Shown: positions 11,401 through 26,400 of the stretch, one piece after another
Layout: each line of letters starts with the position of its first letter
Numbering within the stretch: the stretch's first letter is position 1
Assembly (NCBI GenBank): GCA_012845835.1
Contig: JABAKD010000007.1
Coordinates: forward strand, 11,707,511-11,771,510
Direction of reading: 5' to 3'
DNA length: 64,000 bases
From: Undaria pinnatifida
Lineage: Eukaryota; Sar; Phaeophyceae; Laminariales; Alariaceae
Notes under the pieces: generated by a model
Databases searched by the model: none
Told to the model about the DNA's origin: nothing
The model's input: the letters and a program-made list of their open reading frames with translations, nothing else
Translations under genes and position numbers: made by a program

Positions 11401-14400
11401 AAGCTTTATTCTTCCCCATCCGCCAGAGGATAAATGAAAACATTTTGAAAAATCTCTAGACTGTGGATGAGCTGGTCTGGGGAGTTAACGTACTCGTTAC
11501 AACGGCATCACCTTCGTGGTGAAAGCATTGTTTTTCAGAGTTATCTCCATGCTCAATGCGCGACGGAAACAAATAAGCGCCATACGAAACCCCGTTTTTG
11601 AGACGGCCTGTCTAAACTTGTCTTCATCCCTGCCGCAAGGCGGGTATAAATCGATTGGAAAATCGATACCAACGCGACACGTGTTGAAATGAAGATAGTC
11701 GGAAAAGTCATTCTGAAAGGAAATATTGGCACCCTAACTTATTTTATTTTTTTTCATCCTCCGGCGGATGGGGGAAAATAAAGCTTAAGCTCACCTCTTT
11801 TCCACGTATTTTCATGCGCGTCGTGTGTCGATTTAACTCAGTTGCTTTCGCGACCCAACCCTAGCTGGCGCACCCCAAATATTCCAATGTTAAGGTTAAA
11901 TCACGGTTGCATTGGCAGAGTCATCCCCAGCGGTAAGCGTCGAGCAGATCCTGATATTTGTCTCAGCTCCTAACATGAGGAGCCAGCTCAATAGTCTCAC
12001 ATGAAAAATGTCTTCGATGGCATTTGTTCGCTCAACCCGCTCAAGTGTCTATGTCCTTGTCGTCAAAAATTTTTCTATGTCTAATGCCTACCACTAGTTC
12101 CTCGCATGGGGAGCTCCATCGGACAGGTAAAATATTAGCTAATCCAAGAACTGCAACCCCTTCAGTGGGATGACTCGGCAATAAAAAATCATTTTTTTGT
12201 GTTTAAAAGTAATGACGACTAGTCAACGACTGCCGTACGTAGGACGACTCTCTGCGAACTACTATATTCAGTAGTCACATTTCGGTTGGTGACTATGCAC
12301 GGAGCCCTGTTGAGCGCTAAGAGACGTTCACTATGCTCCCACCCAGAAAACTATCCCAGATGCACACATGAAACAAACAGCACATGGATACAACACTATC
12401 ATCATCGCACAGAACAAGCTCAATTTTTCCTCACCTTCAATGCCGTTTGTTTTAACGGTTCGAATTGATTGACGATTTCTCGGGAAGTGCATCTCATAAC
12501 GTTAATCGTCTTTCCTTCTTCATTCCACGGCATGTCGACTAAAGAAGTGTAAATTCACAAACTGCAGATTTCCCACGGCCATTGGTGCAGCCTACCCGTC
12601 TCACGTGGTCACAGATACGGAAATAATAAACGTGCTCCACGTCGATTTTTCCATTCAAATATTTAGCATCTCAACCGCATCAATCGCGTCATGCTTAGAA
12701 CGGACAGCATATGTAATTCGCACAATGATTTATGGTCTTCCTCGGGGCAGAGATGTCCATTGTCACCCCGTGTGTCAAACGTTCTCGCGGATATTCCCAA
12801 AATGGTTTCATCACCGTTCAAGGCAACACGAAATACTGACGTTAAACATCCCTATCCACCGCTACATCAATTGATGAATACATAATGTACTATGCGGTGG
12901 TCACCATGGTCCGCGCGAGGTAAGCTAACTCCCGAAGTGGTACCTGCATAACGATAGAAATAACCCCCCCGGGAGTGCCTGCCTCACAAAAGCTGCACCG
13001 CGCTCTACCCATGCCCACAGGCGCCATTTGCACGGAAGAAGCTATGGTATACGCGAATGGAAGCGTCGAGTATTACGGCAACTATGCTCGGAACGTTGGC
13101 GGTGAGATAGCTCTCTACATTCAGCGAGTAGTCTCGACGGTGGAAAAAGAAATTGGCATATCCCGCATCACATATCTTACGTGCCGGTGTACCACGTGCG
13201 CCACTACGATACCTGCCGTTGTTTAGTTATTTTCGTTGATTCCCTCTCTGCGAATTGAAGTTTGGCCGTCGCTAGCAGCGAGCTCTGTTATCTAACCCCA
13301 TCATGGGCTACAATAGCTGCGGTGGACGTGGTAGATTTATATGATATTCCACTGCGGTCGAGTACTGCACTACATAGCGCTTATAATCGAATCCCGAAGA
13401 AGCGTGAGAATGCGGACAGTACAGGTGCTGCAATAGTAGCAATGAAACGAAGAGAAACGCGTGACGCTTGACCTAAACATCACGTTGTTTTTAAAACCAC
13501 ATATCAACACCCCGGGAGTAGCCTTATGTACAGCGCCAGGTTTTAGAACGATTGCCAGCTAGGGTAGCCCGACAGCTGATCGTGTCCAATTAAGTTGTGC
13601 CAAATATTGATGTAGTCTGGCAAATATTATTTTTCTTGACTATTAAAACTGAAAAGGCTCGTGTAGATTTGCAAGTGTGGACTATATAAAGCCGCGGCAA
13701 TCGTAAAACGTGCAAGAACATCTGTGCCTCATCGCCCAAACCTGAAAGGGATATGCCCCACGAAAATAGGTTCAGATCCCCGTATTTTCATCATCTCATA
13801 TCTCGCCTTGACCATTTTCCTCGTTACGCCCGTTTTTCTGCCAATCACTACCACGATTTGATAGACATATACAAAACTCCAACTTTTCTCAGCTTGTGCT
13901 GACACTGGCAGTGAGCTCCCGAACATCTAGCCAGCCACTAAAACCCACCGTGCCGAACACACGATATATTAATCCGCGTGATCCTCGCGCGTTCAGATGA
14001 ACGGAGGTATGCGTGTTTGATTATGGCTCTACTGCTTCAGCATATATTGTTACCATTGTCGTAGACTACCACCGAGGCGTCCCAAAATGAATGGTGCCAC
14101 CTTCCTAAACAATCCACATGTTTCCCTTTGAGACAAACGTTTTTGAATATTTTGCTTAGCCCGAATCCTCTACGCTCGTTCTCCGTTTCGTTCTTCCCTC
14201 GATCTTGGCTTGCATTTGATCAACGCAATGCAGGAGCACTGTTTTTCTATGCATCTAAAGTCCACCAACAAGGATTGACTACGTTTGCTCACAACACTGC
14301 ACATAATGACGGAGGTGAGGATATCATCGATCAATGGTGGGTATTGGCTGGGAACATCGATTTTATAAAACAACGATCCGTGGTAATATAGAAAGTGTGA

Positions 14401-17400
14401 TAGATTGCCGCATGTGACATGAAAGAAACAACGTCGTGCTTCTGTGCCACACGTCCGAACTCATCAGCGTTAAATTGCTTACCAAGCGCACCCGAGAGTA
14501 CAGTTGTGTTGTGTAACAATACATCGGACTTGTGGGCGGTATGAGGTACTAAAACCAGGGTAAGCAACGAGCTCTCGTCGAAGATTCTTGTAGGTTAATG
14601 ATATTGAATATTTGCAAATCTGATACAGGGAAACCTTTCTAATCATGGGCTTGACTTCAAGTGCCATGAATCGCTCTGCCTCACATGTAAACGATATTTT
14701 ATCCTTCCCATCGCACGTTATTTGTACGTTGTTGTTGGGGTTGTCGTCTTTAAACAACAGGTATCTTTTGGGTCCACGCCAGGAACTAACATAACTTTTT
14801 TATCGCAGTTGATTGATAGTTGATTACTTCACTTGCGCCGGCGTTGATATATTCGTGCTTAGTTAAATATGAATATCAAAAAAGGGAACCGCGTGACGAC
14901 GTGAATTTGATGAAGAATGTTGGTGTATAGCGTTCATGTGGCGAACCGGTCTTTTAGATATCCCGGCGGCAACTTGATGAAATAGTTCTTCCTTTTATCA
15001 TTTCGGGAATTATTATATCTCCCTATGCTCTTTGTCCGTAGCCTAAAACATTTATTTCCACTTCAAGACTAGTACCAGAACAACAAATTTAAATGTACCA
15101 ACACCGCCTAATATCCCACCCCCCTTTGGCCTGTGACCCCCAATCGCGATAATAGCGCGTAGAAGGGAGCCATGATAGTTATCTTATTCAACGTGCCTGC
15201 CAGCTTGTCGTTATACGTCGCCGCCATGCAAGCAGCAGCATGGCGGCACATTAGGAAGATGGGGACAAGTCTATCATACATAGATCAGAAGCAGAAGTTT
15301 CTTGTGCAGCATAGATCAGAAGTAGAAGTTTCTCGTGCAGCTTGTGATTTATGCATTCATGATAAGAAAATAGGGCCCTTACTTTCTTCACGCTCAGACG
15401 ATTGCGCTTCCGGGAACAACCAGGCTACTTAACGCAACGAGAATTGGGACTCTCGGCAGAAGGCGAGTCACTCGCAAGATACCTGCGGGCTAACATGTAT
15501 AGACGAGGACAGTTAGTTGCGCGACACCTCCTGCCACAACCCAAGATGTCTTTCTGCAGCTTCAACTGCAGCTCCTGCTACTAGCGCTCGTTTCCACGAG
15601 ATGGTTTGTCGGATTTATCCACCGGTCGTATTCGCGGCTTTAGCTGCCGCGGCAGCAGTAGCGCCAGTCCGCAGGTCATCGATACTTTGGGTCTTAATTT
15701 GGCTCGGGTAGAGGCCGCAATATTGTTAACCAATCAGTAGTGTGTTTCCAAGCTGCTCGTGATTAAGTTTTGTTGGTTGCGCCACCACGAGTGTTTTTAC
15801 AGACGGTTTTAAACGGCCCCTTTTCAAGTTGGGGTGAACTATATACTATACAACAAGTGCAACGTGATTTTTTCATCCAATTATAATGATCTAAACATGG
15901 GCAAAAAGGCAGTGCCCACAGTTAGTTGTTATCATAGTCGACGCGGGGAAGTAGTCAATAGACACCCGCACCGAAAATTGAAAGCCGCGGGCAACGGTGT
16001 GGGAGGAAACGCAACAATGCAACGCTACTGCTGGCATGTTTCTTTTGGTTGCCCCTCAGTCATATCATTGTATGGTATACAACAAAACGCTCCTCTCTCT
16101 ACGCTCATGAAGTAAATGAGAATGGCTTCGCACACGGACTGACACGAGCTTTGGCTTGGTACTACTACTTGAAAAAAAAAAGAAAACATAGTGAAACCGT
16201 ATATATCCTGAAATTACGTGGTAAGCAAGTTAAACTGCCGTGACGAGCATCCCCAGTCTGTGAAAACAAGCATTGTACACCTACCCCAGTCCATATACGT
16301 ATTCCAATCGAAGGTGAACGACGAAAATTCTAGGGGCTTTTCAGGGTACGGCTGTTCCTATCGGTTCCGTGCGGTTCAATCGCGCTGAACGGAACCGTAG
16401 GAAATTTACCCTCTTCAAAACCTCACCGAACCGCACCGTAGGATTCCTGAATTCTGAAAACCGCACCCAATCGCACCGTAAGATACGTGAAGTCATCGAC
16501 CCGCACCGTAGCAATCATGATTTTCGAGAAATGAACTGTTGTGGGATTATCTTGTCTATAAAACAGAACTAAACCGCACTGTAGGACTTATCACACCACC
16601 GAACGGCACCGTAGGGCATAGGCGTAAGCCGCAACGTACAGTGCACATCAAGGCAAAACCCGAAATGCCGGTTATTCAACGATGCCGGTACAAAAAACAC
16701 TGAAGGAAACCCGCGGTTCTATCGGCCGCGAAACGGTGCTATAGGGTCACGGCCTTGCACGGTTCAAGATGGTCTTTGCATGGTTTGGTGTCAAAAGTCA
16801 AAAGTGTTCTTACTAGACATTGATTAATCTAAAGGTATTTCATTGTGGTTTGTGTTGTTAATAGTACGAACGCTCCTTACATGCAGGGCAGCAGTTGCAA
16901 TTGTTCTATTCAATATTTCGCAGAGTACAAAACGTGGCCTCACATAATGATAGCATACATGTTCATTAAGTACGGTAATGCCAAGAGTTCGACATAGACT
17001 AAAAATCATATCAAAGGACCACTTGATACCGTTTATGACGTGAATCCGATTGCGAACTTCGTCAAATTTGACCGGATAATTCCGAGCACACGCCGACTGA
17101 GCCTTTAGTCTGGCGACGAAACGTGTCGATTGCGTTTCATATCATGTGTTTTTACTCAATCAAGCATCCAGAGCCAGCAAGATGACCATGTCCGCTGCGT
17201 GCTGTTTTCACAGCCACTGAGAGGCGCGCACTGAACCAGTTTCTGAAGTATACAATGCATAACAAAATTGTACAACTTAGATCTGAGCCTCCAAGATCAA
17301 CTGTCTATGTGTTGTCTGATCGTGGAGAGAGGTGCTGACGTTGTTCCACGCGCGAAACACGGTGGTATCGATGCCTGTGTCATTCAACTCCTCGAATTCT

Positions 17401-20400
17401 ACAGTAATACTGCTGCGTGTTGCTCGCTGCAGATCGCTCACTTGCTGTACACACGGTACGCGACTACAGCGGTTATTAAGTAGACATAATTTCTGGCTGG
17501 GGATATTTTTCAATCAAACAAAAACACGTTAGTTTTGTCTGCCTGCTCATTCACCGGGATTCATACACAATATTGGCGCCACCCGGGCTCGATAGGGTCA
17601 CATGCCGGGATCGGAATCCATCGACACGTCTACAACTCGGACAACCTCGGAACGAATACGGATATAATCCAGGTTGATAGCTTCCCGAACGGTGCGGAAA
17701 CCCCAAAGCCAACTCCACCTCCGAAGATAGAGTCCAATCGCCGGTCCAGAGGTCATTCCACGTATATATATATATATATATATATATCCTTAACGTTGAC
17801 CAACCACGGAAGGAAACCGACCATTCTGGAGTCGACACAGCCCAGCACGGTGAGGTTTCCGATGGTTAATCGCTGATTGGTGCGAGTCCCACAGCGCCGT
17901 CGTAGGCGGTTAGAGGTCCACCAATGGAGAGCATTTCCGTCGCACACGGGGAGGATTGTATCTCATCTCAGACATATGCATCTCCCTGAATATCTACAAA
18001 TCCACAAACGCGAGAACAGTGACGATGAGCGTAAGTGTCGACACCGCCCCGCACGACGTAAAACCCCAACCATATTTGCTAACCGCTGATTGGCTGGAGC
18101 TCGGACATAAAGGCAGCACTACCACGAGAGGATATATAGTCCTATATACTCGTTTCATAAATACCGACAAACCGGGGACGACAACCGATTTCTCCCGCGG
18201 GTCGACACTGCCACGCATGAAATTGTGACAATAATCTATTCTCACTGGCGTATGGTTGATTTTCTGTGAAGATGGTAGAGCCAGAGACGCCGGAGGAGGA
18301 TATAGGCCAGCCAATGGGGGAGGGAGTGCGTTCCGACGCACTTGATGAAGATAGGGCTCCATCCTCGTTCTAGAACCCCCCCCAAACCCCATCAACATCA
18401 ACAAACAAGGGACGAAAACCGACTTTTTCACGGTCGACATCACACCGCACGCTGTGGAATGCTTGGCTAGCCGAGGTTCGTATAAAACGCCAGCACCACA
18501 GAACAGGTTCCAAACCACTGTTTAGAGATCCTTCAAGTAGTTACAACTGGAAACAAATGAGGCAACTCGAACAACCGCTGATTTTTTATTCATATACGTC
18601 AACCTCGCGGTACGCGGACATTTCATTTGTCCCCTTCCTCGATACCACCCCAAACAGTGAAACCGAACTTCCTGGTATTCGATTGAACGGCTCGGCTGGG
18701 GTTCGTGTATAAAGGAAACTACCACCCACTAATAAGTTCAGCAAGTTCAATGACTATCATCTCGTACTGGCCTGTGATTAGACAGGTTGTACATTGCCCA
18801 ATTGAGTAATACAGCGGTCCAGGTCGAGTCGATCCGTGCAACTTGCTTGGGTATCGTACTGTTACATTCGCAGTAATAAATCCACTTCACTTCACTAAAC
18901 TTCACTTTATTTTGGCATCCTATTTGTTCTCCTCGCACTACTTTCGCATACCCAATGGTATCAATCTAATCCGGGGTCATACAGCGGCCTTCCCTCCCCC
19001 ATCCCCACTACGGTACATGCGTTACTTATATGTCGAAAATAATTACGAATTTTCTTCCCTTGTCGACTCGCGTCGAATTGCGCCTACCCACGCTGCTAGG
19101 TCATTTCAACAGTAAGTTGGTCCATTTTTTCCATTTCTGCAAGTAAATAAAGCCAAATCTCACGACGGTGGGAATCGAGGTCAAGGACGGAAGCTATAGT
19201 AGTAGCAGTAGTAGTAGCAGTAGTATTCGAGGGTAACCAGTAGACCTCCGTGGCGACCCGTTCTATATCATTCACTGTCCCGGTGGCAAACCAGGTTGCT
19301 GTCGATCCTGGTATAGGTCAGTTTCATGAGTTCGAATCCCCCCGATGGCATACTCGTATAATTTCGTTGGCAATTATTCTTGTGCCCCAATCGACTTCGG
19401 GAAAGCGCGAGAGCGTCCCAGTTAACAACAATAGACGAAATATCGACAAGGAGTGGGGTTGCTGAACCCTGTACGCGATAAAAATTGAAGGCCATAACCG
19501 GGGGGGACAAGAAACGACACTTGTGATCCCGGCTTGTCCAGGAGTTGGAAAGTAGAAGTGTGCAAACAACACGAAACAACCTAACTCACTTGCGATGACA
19601 AATCAGTAATCAGCAGAAAGGAGCACGTCAAGTAGGAATTGACATGAACATATTTGTATATTATGTACCAATACGACAGCTTAAACATAATAAGCGGCAG
19701 ACGACCACACAAACGAAGTCAGGCACCACAGCAACAACAAAACACGCCTTGCTCGCCGCCTATATTTCTCCGAAGAGTACTGTCGGGGAAAAGAACTTCT
19801 AAACGATGCGATACAGGGACGAATGCACGTCACTGGTTTCTTCCGTGGATACCGTCTACTTAACAACTGGAGGAGTAAGGTTTCCTCCATTGTTCTTGTG
19901 ACACAAAGGCATTCCCTGTTTTTTTGTACACCCTCCTCTCACGCCATAGGTCAGACAAGAGCGTGTGTAATAGAGCATCGCTGTGCGTAATAGGGTATCA
20001 ATGTGTGTGCTCTTAATCGTGCCTATATTTCTTGCACGAGCACAAACTATTATGTCGACGTGCCCGACCTTGTATACTAGCACCCTCGACGCCGGGGACA
20101 CAGCCACTCGCAATGCTGCTGTGTGTTTTTTCCGGAGCAATGAGCGTAATCAATACCTCTACGTTGAAGTCACGCGTGCGCTTGCCACGTTTATCAATGA
20201 ACGTGCGTAACCACAGAAATGAAATCTTTAAACAAACGACGGTATCTACCGCGGTACCATGGGCGTATAAAAGGTAAGGATAATTTGTTACGGGACAAAA
20301 TTTGACGCCAATGTGGCAATAATAGCGTGCCAGCTGTTGTTTACCAACCCCTCCATACATCAAGATCCCAAGAATAACTGGAGCGTACCGCTCACAGTTC

Positions 20401-23400
20401 AAAGTATTTGCGCACTTCTCGCTTGCCTCGCTCAGCCCCCATACGTGTTCACGTCTAGGTGCGGAATGGAAAGGCAGGGCAAGGGGCGTTGGAGAGGCCC
20501 CCCGATGGCGGTTCTCGAACGAAGGGATTTGACCGAGAAGTCCCAGAGTCCACAATCCCAGACTGTCACCGACACCAAAACCAATTCCTGACCGATCTCT
20601 GTCCCCTCAAAAAATATATTTTCAAGACCGTCGGTGGATTGTAACCCTTATTCTCCCTGCGTAAGCAGAGTATTCATACTGTTCAATTACGACGGCGAAG
20701 TGTGTGTGACACAACGGGCTGATACAGCAGCCCGTCGACAGAGGGAGAGACGGGAGATGATGAGAAGAGGTACCAGAAGTACAGAACGTAGAAGAGAGAG
20801 CGGTGGGCGGGCAGTTGTCATTGATGCCTCAGCACTCTAGTCGAAGGAACAATCCAGCGGGGCGTTCCAAATTGCCGCTGCAAGAAATCCGCTAGGCGGT
20901 CTATCCGCCGCGGAGGATCCGTCAGCAGAATGTGGAGAGTAAGGCTCCGGGCCGAGTTCTAGACATGACAAATCCCTCGTGTTCCCCAAGCGATTCTTCC
21001 AGAAAAGATGTCTGAAAGGTCAAACGGTTTTCGACACTTTCCCTAGGCGTGTTGGTTTGGGGACATGGTATCCACATTACCGCCCAGGTTTGGTTGTGAT
21101 AGAGCTCGAACTCCACCAAAGCTCAAAAGTAACGGAAATATAGACTAAGGTAACAACACGTCTAGTTGAAATAGAAACTTCCAGTGGCGATTCGTTTAAC
21201 GCTTGGCGGATTGTTTCACCCCCTTGGACAAAAAGCAAAATACGGCATGACAAACTGGCAAGCTGCTGTAGTACCGGAGACATGTTGCGAAATACTCGGA
21301 CATAATATTGGACAAGACAGTACATAGCGAATGACAAGAGCGTAATCCTTTCGCATGCGGTTTGTTCAAGTACACATCGTGGACATTACCGCTGGCCATC
21401 TGTGGATTATGACAAAATATAGAAACATGATCCTGGACACAGGCGTGCGAGAGCGACGACAACACATATACAGATTCCGGGTTTACCAGAAACAAGAGAT
21501 ACTAACTAGAAGCATGCTACACGAAACCGAGTGTGTACACCCGTCGTGTGGACAACATAGCTGAATGCTCAACAGGCATGAGTTGAGTCATATGTTCTGG
21601 AGCGCAAAACGATCTACCTCAAGGAGGAAATATATTTTACACTAAACATTTAATACTGCGACAAGGAGATCTTGCTGGTCATACCACACTTGGCTAACGA
21701 TGGGTGTTCGAGGCTAAATCAGAAGTCATTTGTGGCATAACAGCCTGGGCGTTGACCAAGGTCAAGACAAGACGACCGGCAACAGCATATCGAACCCAAT
21801 GAATAGTAATACTAAACATATTCGTTGAAAATCGACAATATGATTGATAGTGATCGTACATATGAGCGTTGAGCCTCAGATGTGCAATGATATCGGAGGG
21901 TGCAGTGGGAGACGAAAACAAGCGTTCGACAAGCGGAAATATAGCGCATGCCGTGGGTCATCCGCGTCTGTATCGAAGACATATCGTAACGGAATGAGGC
22001 ATGTTTCGAAGACAAATGGCTCGCGAGAACGCTGGATACCTATCATCAGTCCATGCACTTGGGTGCTGCCGTGCCGGCTACATTTCTGTTCCGAAAATAC
22101 AGGAGCCCAACGATTTGAAATCAAAACACAAGACATGAGAACGACCCTCCATAAATCGACGGGAGTCGGGTTTCATACGACCATGCATCGCCCTAAAAAG
22201 TGCTGACCTCACATTGTGGGATACATACGGTGAATACAGGGGACAATGCGCAAGAAAACCAAACTGCTGAAGATCAAATTAAGACAGAAGAAACAAAGAC
22301 ATAACACAAGGCACTTTGAACGGCGACAAAACGAAATCACGAGAATAGTCGCGTGACAGTACGCCGAAGACATATTTTTTTCATGTTGGCACACACAAGG
22401 CACATGCTCTTTTGTGCTATGCTAGACCTGACGGTCACGCCGCCTGAAATTCAAGCGATTTGGCGACTACCATTGCGGGCCTAAGGTTTCAGTCAAGCTA
22501 GTACAATGGACAATCTCAATCGCGGTATCAAAACGTGACGCTGAGTTGAAAGCAAAAATACGGGGAAGTGAACCAAAATCCATGATGTGCAAAGCTAACA
22601 GTTCACTACGGAGGTCGGTGACAATATGCTAGAGTGCGCGGTGCTCGAACTGGGAAACAGACAGGCACTTAGGTGACTACACCTTGAAAAGAAAACCAGC
22701 TTCCACGGGAGCATATTACAAATGATGTAACCAATAGCACGGGGCTGACATCAGTGGTTGCTCAGTCCGATGCGACAAACTCAAGCTCAAAAACAAAGCA
22801 AGACAATACAAGGAAAACCCATTGAGAGTGCCACGGGATAATCCGCGGGGACAGAAAGGGACTTCACCGTAGGGGGGTAAAATGCTGAAGAGTCAGTCAA
22901 CTGTACTGCAGCACGTTAGAAAAAAAACGTATCGCTTTGACATGACGCCAGATACCACCCTGGGTGCAGGATAACATTCCAGCTTGAGACGATGTTGGAA
23001 GTTGGTCAGAGATGCTGCCCCTACTCCCGTTTCATGTTCATCAAAACTCTCAACCGTGAACGCGACGATCATACTTTTCGACAATGAGCCTTCAATATCG
23101 TGCACGGGAAGAGTAGTCCCAGAAACTAAATCGTCGAAGGCGTCAAAGCCAGGGGCAGGGGGCGACAGGGGGACATAGTATTTTTTCATCTGACCGAGGT
23201 GAACAATATACTCGGCATGGTTGCCATCAGTAGTGTCGCGATAGATTACAACGTCTGCGCTCGCATGGCCTTTGGTCCACGACAAAGGCTGATCAATTTT
23301 AAGTTCGGACCGTCAGCTGACGAAGCCTTGGTGCTGACGAAGCGCTGGTGCTAACGAAAGACAATTGGCTTACACCCCCCCCCCTCTACCGTCGCTCTGG

Positions 23401-26400
23401 TATATGGTTTTTAGACACATACATGGTACCAACACGCGTCCCTTTGGAATCTTGGAAATATCGTTTTTGACACGAGCTACTACAGGGGAAGCACTTTTGG
23501 TATTATACGGCTTCTGCATGGAGGGGTTCCTTAGCCAGAAATGGTCGGAAATAGGCCACGTTTTTGCATGGTTCTGGTTGTCGGTCTAGGTCATGGGAGG
23601 TTTCGTCCGAAAGCAGTTTTGCTTCGTCTCAAAGTCAGTTCTTGGGAGAGGTCTTAAGCACTCAAACTGAGGAACGTCAGACAAATAGTGGTGCATCTCT
23701 ATCGTAGCGCGGGTCTTTTGCTATAGTTTTTTTTCTTGATAGTAAGGCGACACACACGTTACACCCACGAAACGGCGCCCTCTTCAAGCGAGACACGACT
23801 AATCTGTGCCGCGAGCACGGAAGTTTGTGGCCGTGCCCATACCGCGGTGAATACCGCGTCGTACGTTAGTGTGTTGTATCGATCTTATTTCCCACGGCAT
23901 AATGTGGTGTTTTTATCGTGGATCGCGATGGAATGCTTGGTCACCTCTGTCAGACCTCACACGCCGGATCCAACGTAGTCCACGAACACGTGCCGCTGGC
24001 CCTAGCGGCCTTGCCCATACCGTGGTAAGTACTGCGCGGTATGATAGTGTGCAATATCGTGGATGCGGATGGAATTCTTTCCAATTTTCTGATAAAACTC
24101 ATCCACCGGATCCAACGTGCTCTACGAATGAACGCCCCAGGTGCCGTCTGCTATTGGGATTCGGAGGCCGTCATGGACGGCGACGTCACATTTGACAGTA
24201 ATTCAGCTATTTCCGAAGGCGGTAAGCATAGCCGTGATCGACGGTTTGTGTGGTCTACCAGCGCAATAGGATATGGCCTAGGCAGGGAATAGTAAGCACG
24301 GGAAATGAGAACGTCAAATATGTGAATACATCTGTGACTGCCTAGGACAATTTGTAGGCACAGCGGACGCATTCACAGCTAAAAGCGAGTTTTACTTGAT
24401 TGACTATACTTGGATCGGATGGATGGTGAAGGCTACGACTCTAGCTTGGTTGCGAAGGGCGTTTGGTATTACTTGTCAACTCGATGAATAAGTGAAATCC
24501 GATGCTTGACGAGGGTTCTCTGCACCCGCTCACGTTGTACTGCACTGTCAAAATAGTCTACTCTCATCAAGTCTATATTGGACACCTCCAAAAATCCATA
24601 ATAAATTAGTCCGCAACAACCTGGCTTGGCAGTATATGCGGCAGTTTTCTATCATTGGCGCATTCTGGACGCCCCACTCTAATCAGTACGTTACATCCAG
24701 TGTATTGCCCACAACAGCCGTGGAGACGCACGCCGTATTGAAGTGTCCGACGAACTCGTTGATATTAGTACAGCTTCGTTAATCTCCTTTTGAATCGTTC
24801 GGATGTACTGTGTTGGATTGGCGATATAACCTATTTCAAATTTGGCAACGGTCAAAGACAACGTACACGGTACGTGCCTTCATTTATACGTCGATCATAG
24901 TCTGAGCACGAACTACCACCGCCCGCCCAACGATGATACCACGATCGAGACAGCCATCGCTCCGACGACTTTCTCTCCTTAGTCCTACTGCGTTGATGTG
25001 TGTACAACTTCGCGACTTACATAATCGTGCACTAAGTCGTATCACCCATGGCGATAGTACCTTGCTCCAAGTGCACGAGAAGGACATGGATAACAGTCAA
25101 ATATGGCGGCATAAGATGAAGCACAGGGCCTCCGAGAATACCTGGCATGTTTCACTGGCGATGTGTTCAATTTTTTTCGTTGTTTTGGTTGCCACGATTG
25201 CCTATGAGCGAGAAACTAAAACAAAATTATATTGTCCTTTTCTCATATTGCTTACTGCGTTGGAGTCGTTCTACGATAGCCGCCACAACTTTTTGTTTTT
25301 TAATGAAATCGCCGTTTTTGAAACCAGCTCCCGGCCGTATCTCCCGAAATACGGTGTGCCCTCTGCCACCCCGACGTCATCGTTCGATAGTCCCTTCTTT
25401 GCAAACAAGAAAATGAAGGGTTTGTTCTCCACAGCATACTTCCTCGAGTCGAGGAGCCATGAAACGTTTTTTGAAGATAATCGCTGCTTTTGGTGGAGGC
25501 TATCGTAGAATCAGTCGTTGAAATTTTTTGAAACGGACCCCGTGACAATCGTGTCTTTCACCAACAACGGCGGCTGCGTCTGAGCTACAATTTCCAACAC
25601 TCCGTCACGAAATACACCTCAGCAGACTGTTTACAGACAAGTAGCGGCGGTCATTTACGTTTGGTGTCCCACGAATCATACCATCGCACGAGCTGCTTGC
25701 AGTGCGTTGCTGACGAAACATGTTGATCGTAACGAACCTAAAACATACGACGCATATGGAGAGGTTGTCAAACCTTTTCGACGATTCCGGACATTCCAAA
25801 CGAAAACCAAAGAGGTTTTAAAATTGTCTAATATATAACGCTGTGGTTGTGCAACCTTAATAGATCGCCGCACTGAGCATTTTCACGATATGTGGTCCAA
25901 CGGTGGACTGTCTTGCGAACGTTCTAAAATTTTTGTCGACATTCGACGCGACTGCAACACGCCACCATACCATCCGCCGTTTCCCTCCCAACACGTCTGC
26001 GGGCAAAGAGCTGTTTTGTGGTGCCGAGTTGGTACGGTAAAGCTTACCCAGACATCACTCGCACGCTCATGAACATGTATTTAATCCTCACTTAATCATT
26101 ATTGTCCTGCTATAAAAAAGTCGCCAATCATCGGTTTCGCATCGTATGGGGTATTTTCCTCGTGTCGTTTTGAATTGATCGATCCACATCCTTGCTGCTG
26201 GCGCGTTAATGTGCAGCTTTATGAAGGGTAACGTTCATTTCGTGTAATATATACATACGTCCTAGAATGTGTCGAAGGTTTGGCAGTGTACGCTGTAAAT
26301 CAAGTATCGAGTACGCTGCCATAGATTGCATCCGAATACAACCCGCCCACTCAACATACGACCAGTATATAAAACACAGTACACGATACTCGCGTGGGTG

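Larger units (their letters stand above)
14315..24140 (+). other. Largest intron-like gap (9.8 kb) between rung exons 4 and 5
   Basis: It contains a hairpin and 31-bp tandem repeat (15220-15340), a clustered dodecamer repeat (16351-16640), a TATA-bearing tandem array (17560-18740), two microsatellites, a possible gypsy fragment (22893-23285), a family 4 element and a tandem duplication (23834-24130). Between 18750 and 22890 I see nothing recognisable. At least one further exon could hide here. Confidence 0.4.

Noticed and set aside
17325-17430. G-A-D-V-V...E-F-Y-S-N-T-A-A reading resembling a rung
   Set aside because: Spacing between the Gly pair and Asn-x-Ala is wrong and there is no donor site after it.
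17994-18518. 174-codon minus-strand ORF
   Set aside because: Lies inside the tandem TATA-bearing array and is not maintained between units.
19310-19350. Possible tRNA T-arm (GTTCGAATCCC)
   Set aside because: The flanking bases do not pair as a T-stem, and no acceptor or anticodon arm could be drawn.
20013-20555. 180-codon minus-strand ORF
   Set aside because: No recognisable domain, no supporting context; expected by chance in 64 kb.
24933-25508. 191-codon plus-strand ORF
   Set aside because: Its second half is the family 2 MITE, and the other copies of that element do not keep the frame.
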